Assembly: GCA_021802595.1 (NCBI GenBank)
Contig: JAJZRT010000036.1
Location: 1-12,963, forward strand
Length of the DNA stretch: 12,963 bases
Direction of reading: 5' to 3'
From: Pseudomonadota bacterium
Lineage (GTDB): Bacteria; Pseudomonadota; Gammaproteobacteria; Burkholderiales; Thiobacillaceae
Part shown: positions 7,235 to 12,963 of the stretch, one piece after another
Numbering within the stretch: the first letter of the stretch is position 1
How the letters are laid out: every line of letters begins with the position of its first letter
Notes under the pieces: generated by a model
What the model was told of the DNA's origin: nothing
The model's input: only the letters and a program-made list of their open reading frames with translations
The model's database searches: none
Position numbers and translations under genes: made by a program

Positions 7235-7324
7235 CGCCTACGCCCGACTGGGAAGCGACAGGCCTGTAGCGCCCGCGGATTGCCGGCCCGTAACAATGCT
7301 GGTTGTCGCACGTATTCGAAAATC

Positions 7325-7756
7325 ATGTCCCAATCCGCCTTTCCCACCCCCGAAGCGGCCGAGGCCGCGTTCTACGCGGCCTTCGAGGCGCGCTCGCTCG
7401 ACGCCATGATGGCGGTCTGGGCCGGCGACGATCGCATCGCCTGCATCCATCCGCTGGCCGCGCCGCTGAACGGCCGCGCCGCCGTCGCGGCCGGATGGCG
7501 CAGCCTGTTCGAGGCCGCCGGGAAGTTCCGCGTCCAGGCCGCGCTCGCGCCCGAACTACGCGAGACCGGCCAGGTCATCCGCATCGTGCGCGAGTACCTG
7601 GTCATCGGCCAGGAAACCGAACCGCGCCCGCCGATCCTCGCGACCAACGTGTACCGCAAGGACGCCGGCGGCTGGCGCATGGTGCTGCACCACGCCTCGC
7701 CGCTTCAGGTCGGCGGTACCCCGCCCGCGCGCACCCCGCCGGCCGTGCTGCATTGA
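7325..7756 (+). CDS. NTF2/SnoaL-like superfamily protein
   Basis: 143 residues. The plan fits the NTF2-like alpha+beta cone fold: an N-terminal helix pair (AAEAAFYAAFEARSLDAMMAVWAGDD), then IACIHPLAAPLNGRAAVAAGWRSLF, then beta strands ending VYRKDAGGWRMVLHHASP. The W...D..I.CIHP...L.G...V..GW pattern is that of small bacterial proteins described as nuclear transport factor 2 family or DUF4440-like, with no defined substrate. The family homology ends at HHASP. The last ~17 residues (GTPPARTPPAVLH) look like an unstructured tail and lie in the region overlapping the convergent mpaB-like gene. The 90-nt gap before it has no clear ribosome binding site; TAACAA at 7291-7296 is a weak -10 candidate. 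Confidence 0.8.
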   Translation: MSQSAFPTPEAAEAAFYAAFEARSLDAMMAVWAGDDRIACIHPLAAPLNGRAAVAAGWRSLFEAAGKFRVQAALAPELRETGQVIRIVREYLVIGQETEPRPPILATNVYRKDAGGWRMVLHHASPLQVGGTPPARTPPAVLH

Positions 7757-8610
7757 CCGCTCTCCGGCTGCGGCCCTGCGCCGGCCATCCGCGGGCAGCC
7801 TTGCATCGGACCCGCATTCGTCCCCAGCGCTTCGATTTCATACCCTGCCGGATAACTCGGGTGCGGCTGCCGGGTGCGCAAGCGCGGGGTACGCCGCCGC
7901 GGCAGGATCCGGAGCAGCCGCGCCCGGGTGCGCAGCACCGCAGGCGCCAGCCAGCGGATCGGCCGTGCCGGTTGGGGAAAGCCGAATGCTTCGCGCAAGG
8001 AATCGTCCAGCAAGGCGTGGATATTCAGCCGCACCAGCGGACGCAGCGGCGCGGGAAACCAGGAGGCGAACAGTTCGCGGGTGGCGCGCGCCACCCCCTG
8101 GCTGGCGCGGCCCGCCTGAAAATACTGCGCTTCGTAAGCGCGGCTGAAGGCCTGAAACGATTCCCGGTCGGCCGGTAGTCCGCTCATGTCCATTCGCCGC
8201 CCCACCTCGCGCCAGAAGCAGAACCAGGCTTCCGCCTCCTCCGCGCCCAGGCTGCGCCAGCCGAATCGGTCTATCCAGTGGATGGGCTCGAACACGAAAG
8301 TCGACAGCACATACAGAAAATCCTCGTTGCGAATGGCGAAGCGGGCGTGGATCGCATTCATCCGCGCGATGGCGCGTTGCCCGCGTTCCGATTCGAAGCC
8401 GTTTTCAATGATTTCGGAAACGATGAGATCGGTATCGTCATAGCGCTTCTGCGGGCGCGCCTCGAACTCCCCCGTGGCATGCAGCAGACCGCCGATGCGC
8501 GGGCTGGCGAAGGTGCGGAACAGCGCCAGTTCCAGCGAGCGCGTCACATCCCAGGGGAAGTCGTAGCACGCGATCCGGCGCACCACCTGCTGAATGTGCC
8601 GGGCGTTCAT
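7705..8610 (-). CDS. MpaB/DUF2236 haem oxygenase-like protein
   Basis: 301 residues of the oxygenase MpaB family (DUF2236, related to the rubber oxygenase catalytic domain). Landmarks: IACYDFPWDVTRSLELALFRTFA near the start; RPQKRYDDTDLIVSEIIENG with Arg56 and Thr60; MNAIHARFAIRNEDFLYVLSTF with His88, the likely haem ligand by analogy with latex-clearing protein; then FGWRSLGAEEAEAWFCFWREVGRRM and LFASWFPAPLRPLVR. The substrate is unknown. The family core ends near YPAGYEIEALG; a low-complexity tail of about 45 residues follows and overlaps the convergent NTF2-like gene by 52 bp. ATG 8610 is the only start after an in-frame stop and has no Shine-Dalgarno, but overlaps (ATGA) the stop of a 20-codon ORF with a strong one. 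It is probably the last gene of the haemoglobin-SRPBCC operon. Confidence 0.85.
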   Translation of the reverse strand: MNARHIQQVVRRIACYDFPWDVTRSLELALFRTFASPRIGGLLHATGEFEARPQKRYDDTDLIVSEIIENGFESERGQRAIARMNAIHARFAIRNEDFLYVLSTFVFEPIHWIDRFGWRSLGAEEAEAWFCFWREVGRRMDMSGLPADRESFQAFSRAYEAQYFQAGRASQGVARATRELFASWFPAPLRPLVRLNIHALLDDSLREAFGFPQPARPIRWLAPAVLRTRARLLRILPRRRTPRLRTRQPHPSYPAGYEIEALGTNAGPMQGCPRMAGAGPQPESGQCSTAGGVRAGGVPPT

Positions 8611-8669
8611 GCCGCCAACGCCGCGCTCGTATGCGAGAAATACGCTTTCACGTGCATGTCGATACTCAT
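8607..8669 (-). CDS. Possible 20-codon translational coupling ORF
   Basis: An open frame of 20 codons (MSIDMHVKAYFSHTSAALAA) whose ATG overlaps the SRPBCC stop and whose stop overlaps the mpaB-like start, both as ATGA. AAAGGAG at 8677-8683 gives it the best ribosome binding site of this operon, 7 nt upstream. It may carry ribosomes into mpaB by stop-start coupling. Alternatively it is the real N-terminus of the MpaB-like protein separated by a frameshift, since related proteins extend somewhat further at that end. The peptide itself resembles nothing I know. Confidence 0.4.
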   Translation of the reverse strand: MSIDMHVKAYFSHTSAALAA

Positions 8670-9157
8670 GCTTCCACTCCTTTCAGACTTCGATAATCGA
8701 TCAGCTCCACTCCCAGCCGCCTGGCCATGCCGGCCGCGCCGTCCTGCATCACCGCATGGTGATTCCAGGCGAACAGCGGCGCCAGCAACGGCACCAGCCA
8801 CCGCATCCAGGCCTTGTGCGGAAATACCTGCCAGGTATAGCGCACCCGCGTGCCGGCAGGAATGGCCACCAGCTCCCAACGGCCCATTCCCACCAGGTCG
8901 CCCGCCGCTTCCACCACCAGCAGGTGCGGTTTCTCCGCTGCGCGCGTGGTGAAGTCGATGACGAAGCCATAGGGCAGGCGGCTCGTCCACCAGGTGCGGC
9001 GGACCGCACCCTCGTCGTCGCGCCCGCCAGCCACCAGCGTCTGCACGCGGCGGATTTCCGGCCACCACTGCGGCCAGGCCTCGGGGGTGTCCAGTACCGC
9101 CCACACCGCCTCGGGCGGCACGGCCAGATGCCACTCGCTGACCAGATGGAAATCCAT
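8666..9157 (-). CDS. SRPBCC (START/polyketide cyclase-like) protein
   Basis: 163 residues with the Bet v 1/SRPBCC pattern: an opening beta strand FHLVSEWHLAVPPEAVWAVL, the PEAWPQWWPEI segment, strands through GFVIDFTTRAAEKPHLLVVEAAGDLVGMGRWEL, RVRYTWQVFPH, and a long C-terminal helix AWNHHAVMQDGAAGMARRLG. The family forms a hydrophobic ligand pocket; the ligand here is unknown. I start at ATG 9157 because GAGATAAAGG lies just upstream and homology begins there. An ATG at 9175 would add six residues but directly abuts the repeat element and lacks a ribosome binding site. It lies between the haemoglobin and the MpaB-like gene on the same strand, joined to the latter through a tiny coupling ORF. 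Confidence 0.82.
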   Translation of the reverse strand: MDFHLVSEWHLAVPPEAVWAVLDTPEAWPQWWPEIRRVQTLVAGGRDDEGAVRRTWWTSRLPYGFVIDFTTRAAEKPHLLVVEAAGDLVGMGRWELVAIPAGTRVRYTWQVFPHKAWMRWLVPLLAPLFAWNHHAVMQDGAAGMARRLGVELIDYRSLKGVEA

Positions 9158-9175
9158 GGCCTTTATCTCAACCAT

Positions 9176-9230
9176 CGTTCGGGCTGAGCCCTTCGACTTC
9201 GCTCAGGACAGGCTTCGGCAGGAGCGAACG
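9176..9230. repeat. Second dispersed repeat element, between haemoglobin and SRPBCC genes
   Basis: CGTTCG at 9176-9181 and CGAACG at 9225-9230 form a 6-bp terminal inverted repeat. Inside, 9189-9208 read on the minus strand is TCCTGAGCGAAGTCGAAGGG, closely matching the core of the element at 58-76 (TCCTGAGC, a 3-4 nt variable part, then TCGAAGG). In translation it gives PFDFAQDRLRQ, a peptide commonly produced by this repeat type. The remaining gap, 9231-9257, is AT-rich and featureless. Confidence 0.7.
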
Positions 9231-9257
9231 GAGACTTTGTCATATGAAATGGAAAAC

Positions 9258-9704
9258 TCAATAACTGGTGACGATGTCGCCCTTCATCGAGGCAAGCGCG
9301 GCGAGCAATTCATTTTTCTCTTTTTCCGGTACCTTGAACTTGTTCAGCGACTTCACCAGGTCGTCGACCAGGGCGTTGAAATGTGCGTCGGCGATGCCCA
9401 TGCCCGCATGCGCCGCTTTCATGCTGCGCCCTTCATATTTGCAGGGACCGCCGCTGGCTTCGCAAATCTGGTTGACCAGCATGGCGTTCAGGCGCGGGAT
9501 GTTGGCATGGGCGAAGAAACCGTTGATGCGGTTATCCGCGGCTACGTTGCCGATGAAGTCGTCGACCACGGCCTGGATCGCGGGCTTGCCGCCCAGCCGC
9601 TCGTACAGGGAGGTTTGTGGCGGTGCGCTCGGCATGCCCGAACAGGCCGCCAGCAGTGCGATCAGGGATATAGCGGAGAGGGTGCGGATTGTGGCGGTTT
9701 GCAT
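9258..9704 (-). CDS. Lipoprotein group I truncated haemoglobin
   Basis: 148 residues beginning with a lipoprotein signal (SLIALLAAC, lipobox Cys21, Ser at +2), so probably anchored facing the periplasm. The globin part starts at SLYERLGGKPAIQAVVDDF and follows the 2-on-2 trHbN plan: FFAHANIPRLN, MKAAHAGMGI with proximal His99, then DAHFNALVDDLVKSL. The position normally Tyr B10 (DFY in mycobacterial trHbN) is Ile51, and the E11 Gln position aligns with leucine, so oxygen stabilisation must differ. Cys81 and Cys88 flank the E-F turn and may form a disulfide. ATG 9704 has AAGGAA about 8 nt upstream. It is divergent from the ECF sigma gene and is first in the minus-strand cluster. Possible roles: NO or O2 handling or haem sensing; undetermined. 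Confidence 0.9.
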   Translation of the reverse strand: MQTATIRTLSAISLIALLAACSGMPSAPPQTSLYERLGGKPAIQAVVDDFIGNVAADNRINGFFAHANIPRLNAMLVNQICEASGGPCKYEGRSMKAAHAGMGIADAHFNALVDDLVKSLNKFKVPEKEKNELLAALASMKGDIVTSY

Positions 9705-9765
9705 GATGGATTCCTTGAAGGTGACGGGAACGGTCCCGCCTCCATTACGCACAGGGGCAGGAACC

Positions 9766-9779
9766 GGATGCATGCATCC
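9766..9779. promoter_or_regulatory. Perfect 14-bp palindrome in the haemoglobin-sigma divergent region
   Basis: GGATGCATGCATCC is its own reverse complement over all 14 bases. It lies near the middle of the 180-nt space between the haemoglobin start (9704, minus) and the sigma factor start (9885, plus). A second short dyad, CAGTT-TGC-AACTG, follows at 9779-9791. A dimeric regulator could bind here and control both directions; no regulator is identified. Confidence 0.4.
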
Positions 9780-9871
9780 AGTTTGCAACTGCCTGCGTAT
9801 AGCCGAGTAACCCCCAGGAAACCCAGGATGACCGGCATGAATCCACCGCTGAACCTGACCGACCCCAAGGC

Positions 9872-9877
9872 TATACT
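9872..9877 (+). promoter_or_regulatory. -10 element TATACT just before the sigma gene
   Basis: TATACT lies 7 nt upstream of ATG 9885, so transcription from it would begin at the start codon (leaderless). No good -35 is seen. If real, it excludes the alternative upstream start at 9828. Confidence 0.35.
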
Positions 9878-9884
9878 TGGCTGC

Positions 9885-10466
9885 ATGAGCCAGGACGCCG
9901 CCCCTGCCGAAGACCTCCAGTGCACCCTGCTGGCCGGCCTGATCCAGCGCATGGCGGCGGGGGACGAGGCCGCGCTCGGGCGCCTGTACGACCTGACCCT
10001 GTCGCGCGTCTACGGGCTCGCGCTGAGGATCACCGGTCGCCGCGACCTGGCCGAGGAGGTCTGCGTGGAAACCTACTGGCAGAGCTGGCGCGAGGCGATC
10101 CGCTACGATGCGCTGCGCGGCCAGCCACTGGCCTGGCTGATGGTGATGACGCGCACCCGCGCGCTGGATGCCTTGCGGCGTCTCGACCGGGTCGCCTATT
10201 GCGCAGATCCGGAAACACACCTGGAAAGCGAATCCTGTCCGGACGCCTCCCCGCTGGATCGGTTGCTGCACAGCGAGCAGTCCGGCGTGCTCAGACAGGC
10301 GCTGGCCACGCTCACGCCGACGCAGCGCCAGATGGTGGCGCTGGCGTTTTACAAGGATTTGTCGCACCAGGAAATCAGCGACCATACCGGGCTGCCGCTG
10401 GGCACCGTCAAATCGCATCTCAAGCGCGCGCAGGACAGCCTGCGCAGTATGCTCTTCCAGGCATGA
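9885..10466 (+). CDS. ECF-type RNA polymerase sigma factor
   Basis: 193 residues. Region 2: LIQRMAAGDEAALGRLYDLTLSRVYGLALRITGRRDLAEEVCVETYWQSW, then PLAWLMVMTRTRALDALRRLDR (-10 recognition). Region 4: LTPTQRQMVALAFYKDLSHQEISDHTGLPLGTVKSHLKRAQDSLRSML, the -35 helix-turn-helix. There is no region 1 or 3, so it is group IV (ECF). The next gene is a ChrR-like cupin, as in RpoE-ChrR pairs, so its activity is probably held by that protein. ATG 9885 gives the usual short lead before region 2. ATG 9828, with AGGA at 9816-9819, is a possible longer start adding 19 residues without family resemblance. Its stop overlaps an ATG of the next frame. Target promoters are unknown; the divergent haemoglobin operon is a candidate. 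Confidence 0.93.
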   Translation: MSQDAAPAEDLQCTLLAGLIQRMAAGDEAALGRLYDLTLSRVYGLALRITGRRDLAEEVCVETYWQSWREAIRYDALRGQPLAWLMVMTRTRALDALRRLDRVAYCADPETHLESESCPDASPLDRLLHSEQSGVLRQALATLTPTQRQMVALAFYKDLSHQEISDHTGLPLGTVKSHLKRAQDSLRSMLFQA

Positions 10467-10474
10467 GGCCTTTC

Positions 10475-10936
10475 ATGAACAAACCGACTACACCCCCGCT
10501 CCTGGATGCCCTGCTGATCGAAGCCCTCGCCAGCGCCACCCCGCCCGAAGCACCCGCGCCGGATGCCGCCGCGCGGATGCGGGAACAACTCTTCCAGCGC
10601 GTGCACGCGCCGGTGCCGGATTACCTGTTCGTGCATAGCCATCAGGGCGAATGGGTCGTACTCATGCAAGGCGTCGAACTCAAGCTGCTGCGCGAGGACG
10701 CTCACAGCCGGTCCTTTTTGCTGCGCATGTCGCCGGGCAGCCGCCTGCCGCCGCACGAGCACGCGCTCGACGAAGAAGCGCTGGTGCTGGAGGGCGATGC
10801 CACGATCAACGGCGTGCTGTGCCGCGCGGGGGATTATCACCTGGCGCCCAAGGGCAGGCCGCACGACTGGCTGATTTCGGAAAACGGCTGCCTGCTGTTC
10901 ATTCGCGGCGCCGCCGAGCAACGCGCTCGCCGCTGA
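10475..10936 (+). CDS. ChrR-like cupin, probable anti-sigma factor
   Basis: 153 residues. A short N-terminal helical part (about 9-43, LLDALLIEALAS... MREQLFQRV) is followed by a cupin at about 50-148. The cupin has GSRLPPHEHALDEEALVLEG and APKGRPHDW: His94, His96, Glu100 and His130 repeat exactly the spacing (+2, +6, +36) of the zinc ligands of the Rhodobacter ChrR cupin as I remember them (His141, His143, Glu147, His177). The HxxxCxxC zinc motif of the ChrR anti-sigma domain is absent and that domain is shortened. Placement directly after the ECF sigma gene supports an anti-sigma or sensor role. ATG 10475 has GAGG at 10465-10468 overlapping the sigma stop; ATG 10463 (ATGA overlap) is an alternative adding four residues. 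Its stop overlaps the next start (TGATG). Confidence 0.85.
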   Translation: MNKPTTPPLLDALLIEALASATPPEAPAPDAAARMREQLFQRVHAPVPDYLFVHSHQGEWVVLMQGVELKLLREDAHSRSFLLRMSPGSRLPPHEHALDEEALVLEGDATINGVLCRAGDYHLAPKGRPHDWLISENGCLLFIRGAAEQRARR

Positions 10937-11985
10937 TGCCCGCCGCATGGCCGAGGACTAGCCTGGCCGCTTGCCTTATCGCAGCCCAGGCGGCGATGAT
11001 GGCGGCCATGCCCGCATTCGCTGTCCACGCTTACGTCGCCCCCGCCTGGCTGCCCGGTGGCCATGTGCAAACCATCTACACCAGCCTGTTTATTTCAGCG
11101 CCGCAGGTGGACTATCGCCGCGAACGGCTGGAACTCGCCGATGGCGATTTTCTCGATTTCGACTGGGTGGATGGCGATGACAAGGCACCGGTCGTGGTGC
11201 TGTTCCATGGCCTCGAAGGCAGCTCCGCCAGCCATTACGCGCGCGACCTGATGCACGCCGTCCGGCAAAAAGGCTGGACCGGCGTGGTCGCGCATTTCCG
11301 CGGCTGCTCGGGCGAGGACAACCGGCTGCCGCGCGCCTACTTCGCCGGCGACAGCGAAGACATCGAGACCATGCTACGCCATGTCAAATTGCAACATCCG
11401 AGCGCACCACTCTATGCCGTCGGCGTCTCGCTCGGCGGCAACGCATTGCTGAAATGGCTGGGTGAATCGGGAGAAACCGCAAGAAATCTTGTCGAACGCG
11501 CGGCCGCCGTTTCAGCGCCGCTCGACCTCGTCGCTGCCGGCAACGCGCTCGACCAGGGTTTCAACCGCAACGTCTACACCGCGCGTTTCCTCGCCACGCT
11601 CAAGGCCAAGGCCTTGCGCAAGGCCGATAAATTCCCGGGCCTGCTCGATGTCGAAGCGGTCCGGGCAGCAACCACCTTCCGCGAGTTCGACACCCTGGTC
11701 ACCGCGCGGTTGCATGGATTCCGCGATGCCGACGACTACTGGCTGCGGGTGTCGTCCAGGCCGCTGCTGAAAACCATCGCCATTCCCACGCTTGTCATCA
11801 ACGCGAAAAACGATCCCTTCCTGCCTGCCTGGGCGTTGCCCGGCGCCGCTGACGTCTCGCCCGCGGTCACGCTCGAGCAGCCCTACGGCGGCGGCCATGT
11901 CGCCTTCCCGTCCGGGCCTTTCCCCGGCAACATCGACTGGCTGCCGCAGCGGCTGATGCAGCATTTCGACACACACCGAAGGTAG
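10936..11985 (+). CDS. YheT-type alpha/beta hydrolase
   Basis: 349 residues as drawn. Family marks: APAWLPGGHVQTIYTSL, VVLFHGLEGSSASHYARDL (oxyanion strand), HFRGCSGEDNRLPRAYFAGDSEDI, nucleophile Ser165 in GVSLGGN, Asp293 in INAKNDPF and His321 in GGGHVAFP, completing a Ser-Asp-His triad. These UPF0017/YheT proteins are predicted esterases or lipases of unknown substrate. ATG 10936 overlaps the cupin stop by one base (TGATG), arguing for coupling. It adds a hydrophobic stretch (LAACLIAAQAAMMAAMPAFA) not usual for the family, whereas ATG 11008 would begin near the conserved region and give 325 residues. Either start is possible. It is the third gene of the sigma-cupin operon, and a lipid-related stress role would fit but is inference. 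Confidence 0.88.
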   Translation: MPAAWPRTSLAACLIAAQAAMMAAMPAFAVHAYVAPAWLPGGHVQTIYTSLFISAPQVDYRRERLELADGDFLDFDWVDGDDKAPVVVLFHGLEGSSASHYARDLMHAVRQKGWTGVVAHFRGCSGEDNRLPRAYFAGDSEDIETMLRHVKLQHPSAPLYAVGVSLGGNALLKWLGESGETARNLVERAAAVSAPLDLVAAGNALDQGFNRNVYTARFLATLKAKALRKADKFPGLLDVEAVRAATTFREFDTLVTARLHGFRDADDYWLRVSSRPLLKTIAIPTLVINAKNDPFLPAWALPGAADVSPAVTLEQPYGGGHVAFPSGPFPGNIDWLPQRLMQHFDTHRR

Positions 11986-12010
11986 AATCCACGCATTGCC
12001 ATTCAGGGAG
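11983..12010 (+). promoter_or_regulatory. -10 element and ribosome binding site of the phosphomannomutase gene
   Basis: TAGAAT at 11983-11988 is a good -10 and overlaps the hydrolase stop codon. AGGGAG at 12005-12010 lies 6 nt before the GTG start at 12017 and fixes that start. Confidence 0.4.
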
Positions 12011-12016
12011 TGCGTT

Positions 12017-12963
12017 GTGGAATACCCCAAGGAAATCTTCAAGGCCTACGACATCCGCGGCATCGTCGGCAAGACCTTCACGTCCGAAATCGTCGAGGCG
12101 ATCGGCCACGCCATCGGCTCCGAAGCCGTGGCGCGCGGCCAGAAGGAAATCTGCATCGGGCGCGACGGCCGCCTGTCGGGACCCGACCTGGCCGCCGCGC
12201 TGGCGCGCGGCATCCGCAAGGCCGGCATCGGCGTGGTCGACCTCGGCATGGTCGCCACGCCGATGACCTACTTCGCCGCCTATCAACTGAAAACCAACAG
12301 CGCGGTGATGGTCACGGGCAGCCACAACCCGCCCGACTACAACGGCCTCAAGATGGTGCTCGGCGGCGAGACGCTGTCGGGCGACGCCATCCAGAAGCTG
12401 CGCGAGCGGCTGGTGAACAACGACCTCGCGCACGGCGACGGCGGCTACCGCCAGCACGACATCGCACCCGAATACCTCGCGCGCATCGTCTCCGACGTCA
12501 AGCTGGCGCGCCCGATGAAGATCGCCATCGACTGCGGCAATGGCGTGCCCGGCGCCTTTGCACCCAAGCTCTACCGCGACATGGGCTGCCAGGTGGAGGA
12601 ACTGTTCTGCGAAGTAGACGGCAACTTTCCCAATCACCATCCCGATCCCTCGCAGCCAAAGAACCTGCAGGATCTGATCGCCCACCTGAAAACCAGCGAC
12701 GCCGAAATCGGACTGGCCTTCGACGGCGACGGTGACCGCCTCGGCGTGGTCACCAAGGACGGCAGCATCATCTTCCCCGACCGCCAGCTGATGCTGTTCG
12801 CCGACGACGTGCTCTCGCGCAATCCCGGCGCCGAGATCATCTTCGACGTCAAGTCGACGCGCAAGCTGTTCGGCTGGATCCGGGAGCGCGGCGGACGGCC
12901 GCTCCTGTGGAAGACCGGCCACAGCTTCATCAAGGCCAAGATGAAGGAGACCGGCGCGCTGCT
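12017..12963 (+). CDS. algC: Phosphomannomutase/phosphoglucomutase, partial at window edge
   Basis: The first 315 residues are present; the usual length is about 460, and the frame is open to the edge. The enzyme interconverts hexose 1- and 6-phosphates, feeding GDP-mannose and other sugar nucleotides for LPS and exopolysaccharide. Near the N-terminus is IFKAYDIRGIVG with Arg14. The phosphoserine loop is TGSHNPPDYNG with Ser102; the metal loop is DGDGDRLG with Asp236, Asp238 and Asp240. These sit six residues before the matching positions of Pseudomonas aeruginosa AlgC (Ser108, Asp242/244/246), so the dual-specificity AlgC/ManB group fits better than GlmM. Start GTG 12017 follows an AGGGAG ribosome binding site. 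It begins 31 nt after the hydrolase gene with its own -10-like motif, so it may be a separate transcription unit. Sugar specificity is not proven; manB is an equal choice of symbol. Confidence 0.93.
   Translation, partial: MEYPKEIFKAYDIRGIVGKTFTSEIVEAIGHAIGSEAVARGQKEICIGRDGRLSGPDLAAALARGIRKAGIGVVDLGMVATPMTYFAAYQLKTNSAVMVTGSHNPPDYNGLKMVLGGETLSGDAIQKLRERLVNNDLAHGDGGYRQHDIAPEYLARIVSDVKLARPMKIAIDCGNGVPGAFAPKLYRDMGCQVEELFCEVDGNFPNHHPDPSQPKNLQDLIAHLKTSDAEIGLAFDGDGDRLGVVTKDGSIIFPDRQLMLFADDVLSRNPGAEIIFDVKSTRKLFGWIRERGGRPLLWKTGHSFIKAKMKETGAL

Noticed and set aside
7258..7267. Palindrome ACAGGCCTGT between the zinc-finger and NTF2-like genes
   Set aside because: It is a perfect 10-bp palindrome but too short to stand out in GC-rich DNA, with no T-run and no paired site, so I did not call a terminator or operator.
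8994..9884. Upstream open extension of the sigma factor frame
   Set aside because: It runs antisense through the haemoglobin gene and the repeat element, and homology starts only near 9885.
9705..9884. ECF-type promoter (GGAACC at 9760-9765 with CGTATA at 9796-9801)
   Set aside because: The spacing between the two boxes is 30 nt, far more than the 16-17 nt expected.
11867..12922. Long minus-strand frame opposite the phosphomannomutase gene
   Set aside because: It mirrors a real gene with intact catalytic loops. The composition is typical of antisense high-GC reading.

Overview
The window is high-GC DNA (roughly 64% by eye) packed with genes on both strands. MutY, IlvE and the zinc-finger partner of IlvE read like Betaproteobacteria, and a DsrC-like protein hints at a sulfur oxidiser (Thiobacillus-like). 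This placement is inferred from gene content and protein style, not from any search. I see no rRNA, tRNA, CRISPR array, insertion sequence or phage gene.

Layout, left to right. (1) 1-115: an inverted-repeat element followed by a short promoter-like stretch. (2) 116-1150: mutY, adenine glycosylase. (3) 1226-5565: a tight three-gene plus-strand operon. It encodes a small secreted PstS-like binding protein, an outer-membrane beta-barrel and a membrane-bound Cache/PAS/GGDEF/EAL protein. It looks like a periplasmic solute or anion sensing unit wired to cyclic-di-GMP and is the best candidate for an under-described system here. (4) 5620-5943: a DsrC/TusE-family protein lacking the C-terminal redox cysteines. 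(5) 6081-7234: ilvE and a small CHCC zinc-finger gene. (6) 7325-7756: an NTF2/SnoaL-like protein whose 3' end overlaps the oppositely oriented mpaB-like gene. (7) 7705-9704, minus strand: a lipoprotein truncated haemoglobin, then (after a second repeat element) an SRPBCC protein, a possible 20-codon coupling ORF and an MpaB/DUF2236 haem oxygenase-like protein. (8) 9885-11985, plus strand, divergent from the haemoglobin: an ECF sigma factor, a ChrR-like cupin (probable anti-sigma) and a YheT-type hydrolase, the first two junctions overlapping or nearly so. (9) 12017-end: phosphomannomutase/phosphoglucomutase, cut by the window edge.

How the genes may work together. The ECF-cupin pair sits back to back with a haem-protein operon (haemoglobin, SRPBCC, MpaB-like). 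The space between them holds a perfect 14-bp palindrome. A reasonable inference is an oxidative or reactive-oxygen stress locus in which the sigma factor controls both arms, but the sequence alone does not prove it. Several genes are preceded by extended -10-like motifs of the form TGCTA or GGCTATA. For mutY and the sigma gene these lie so close to the start codon that the messages could be leaderless.
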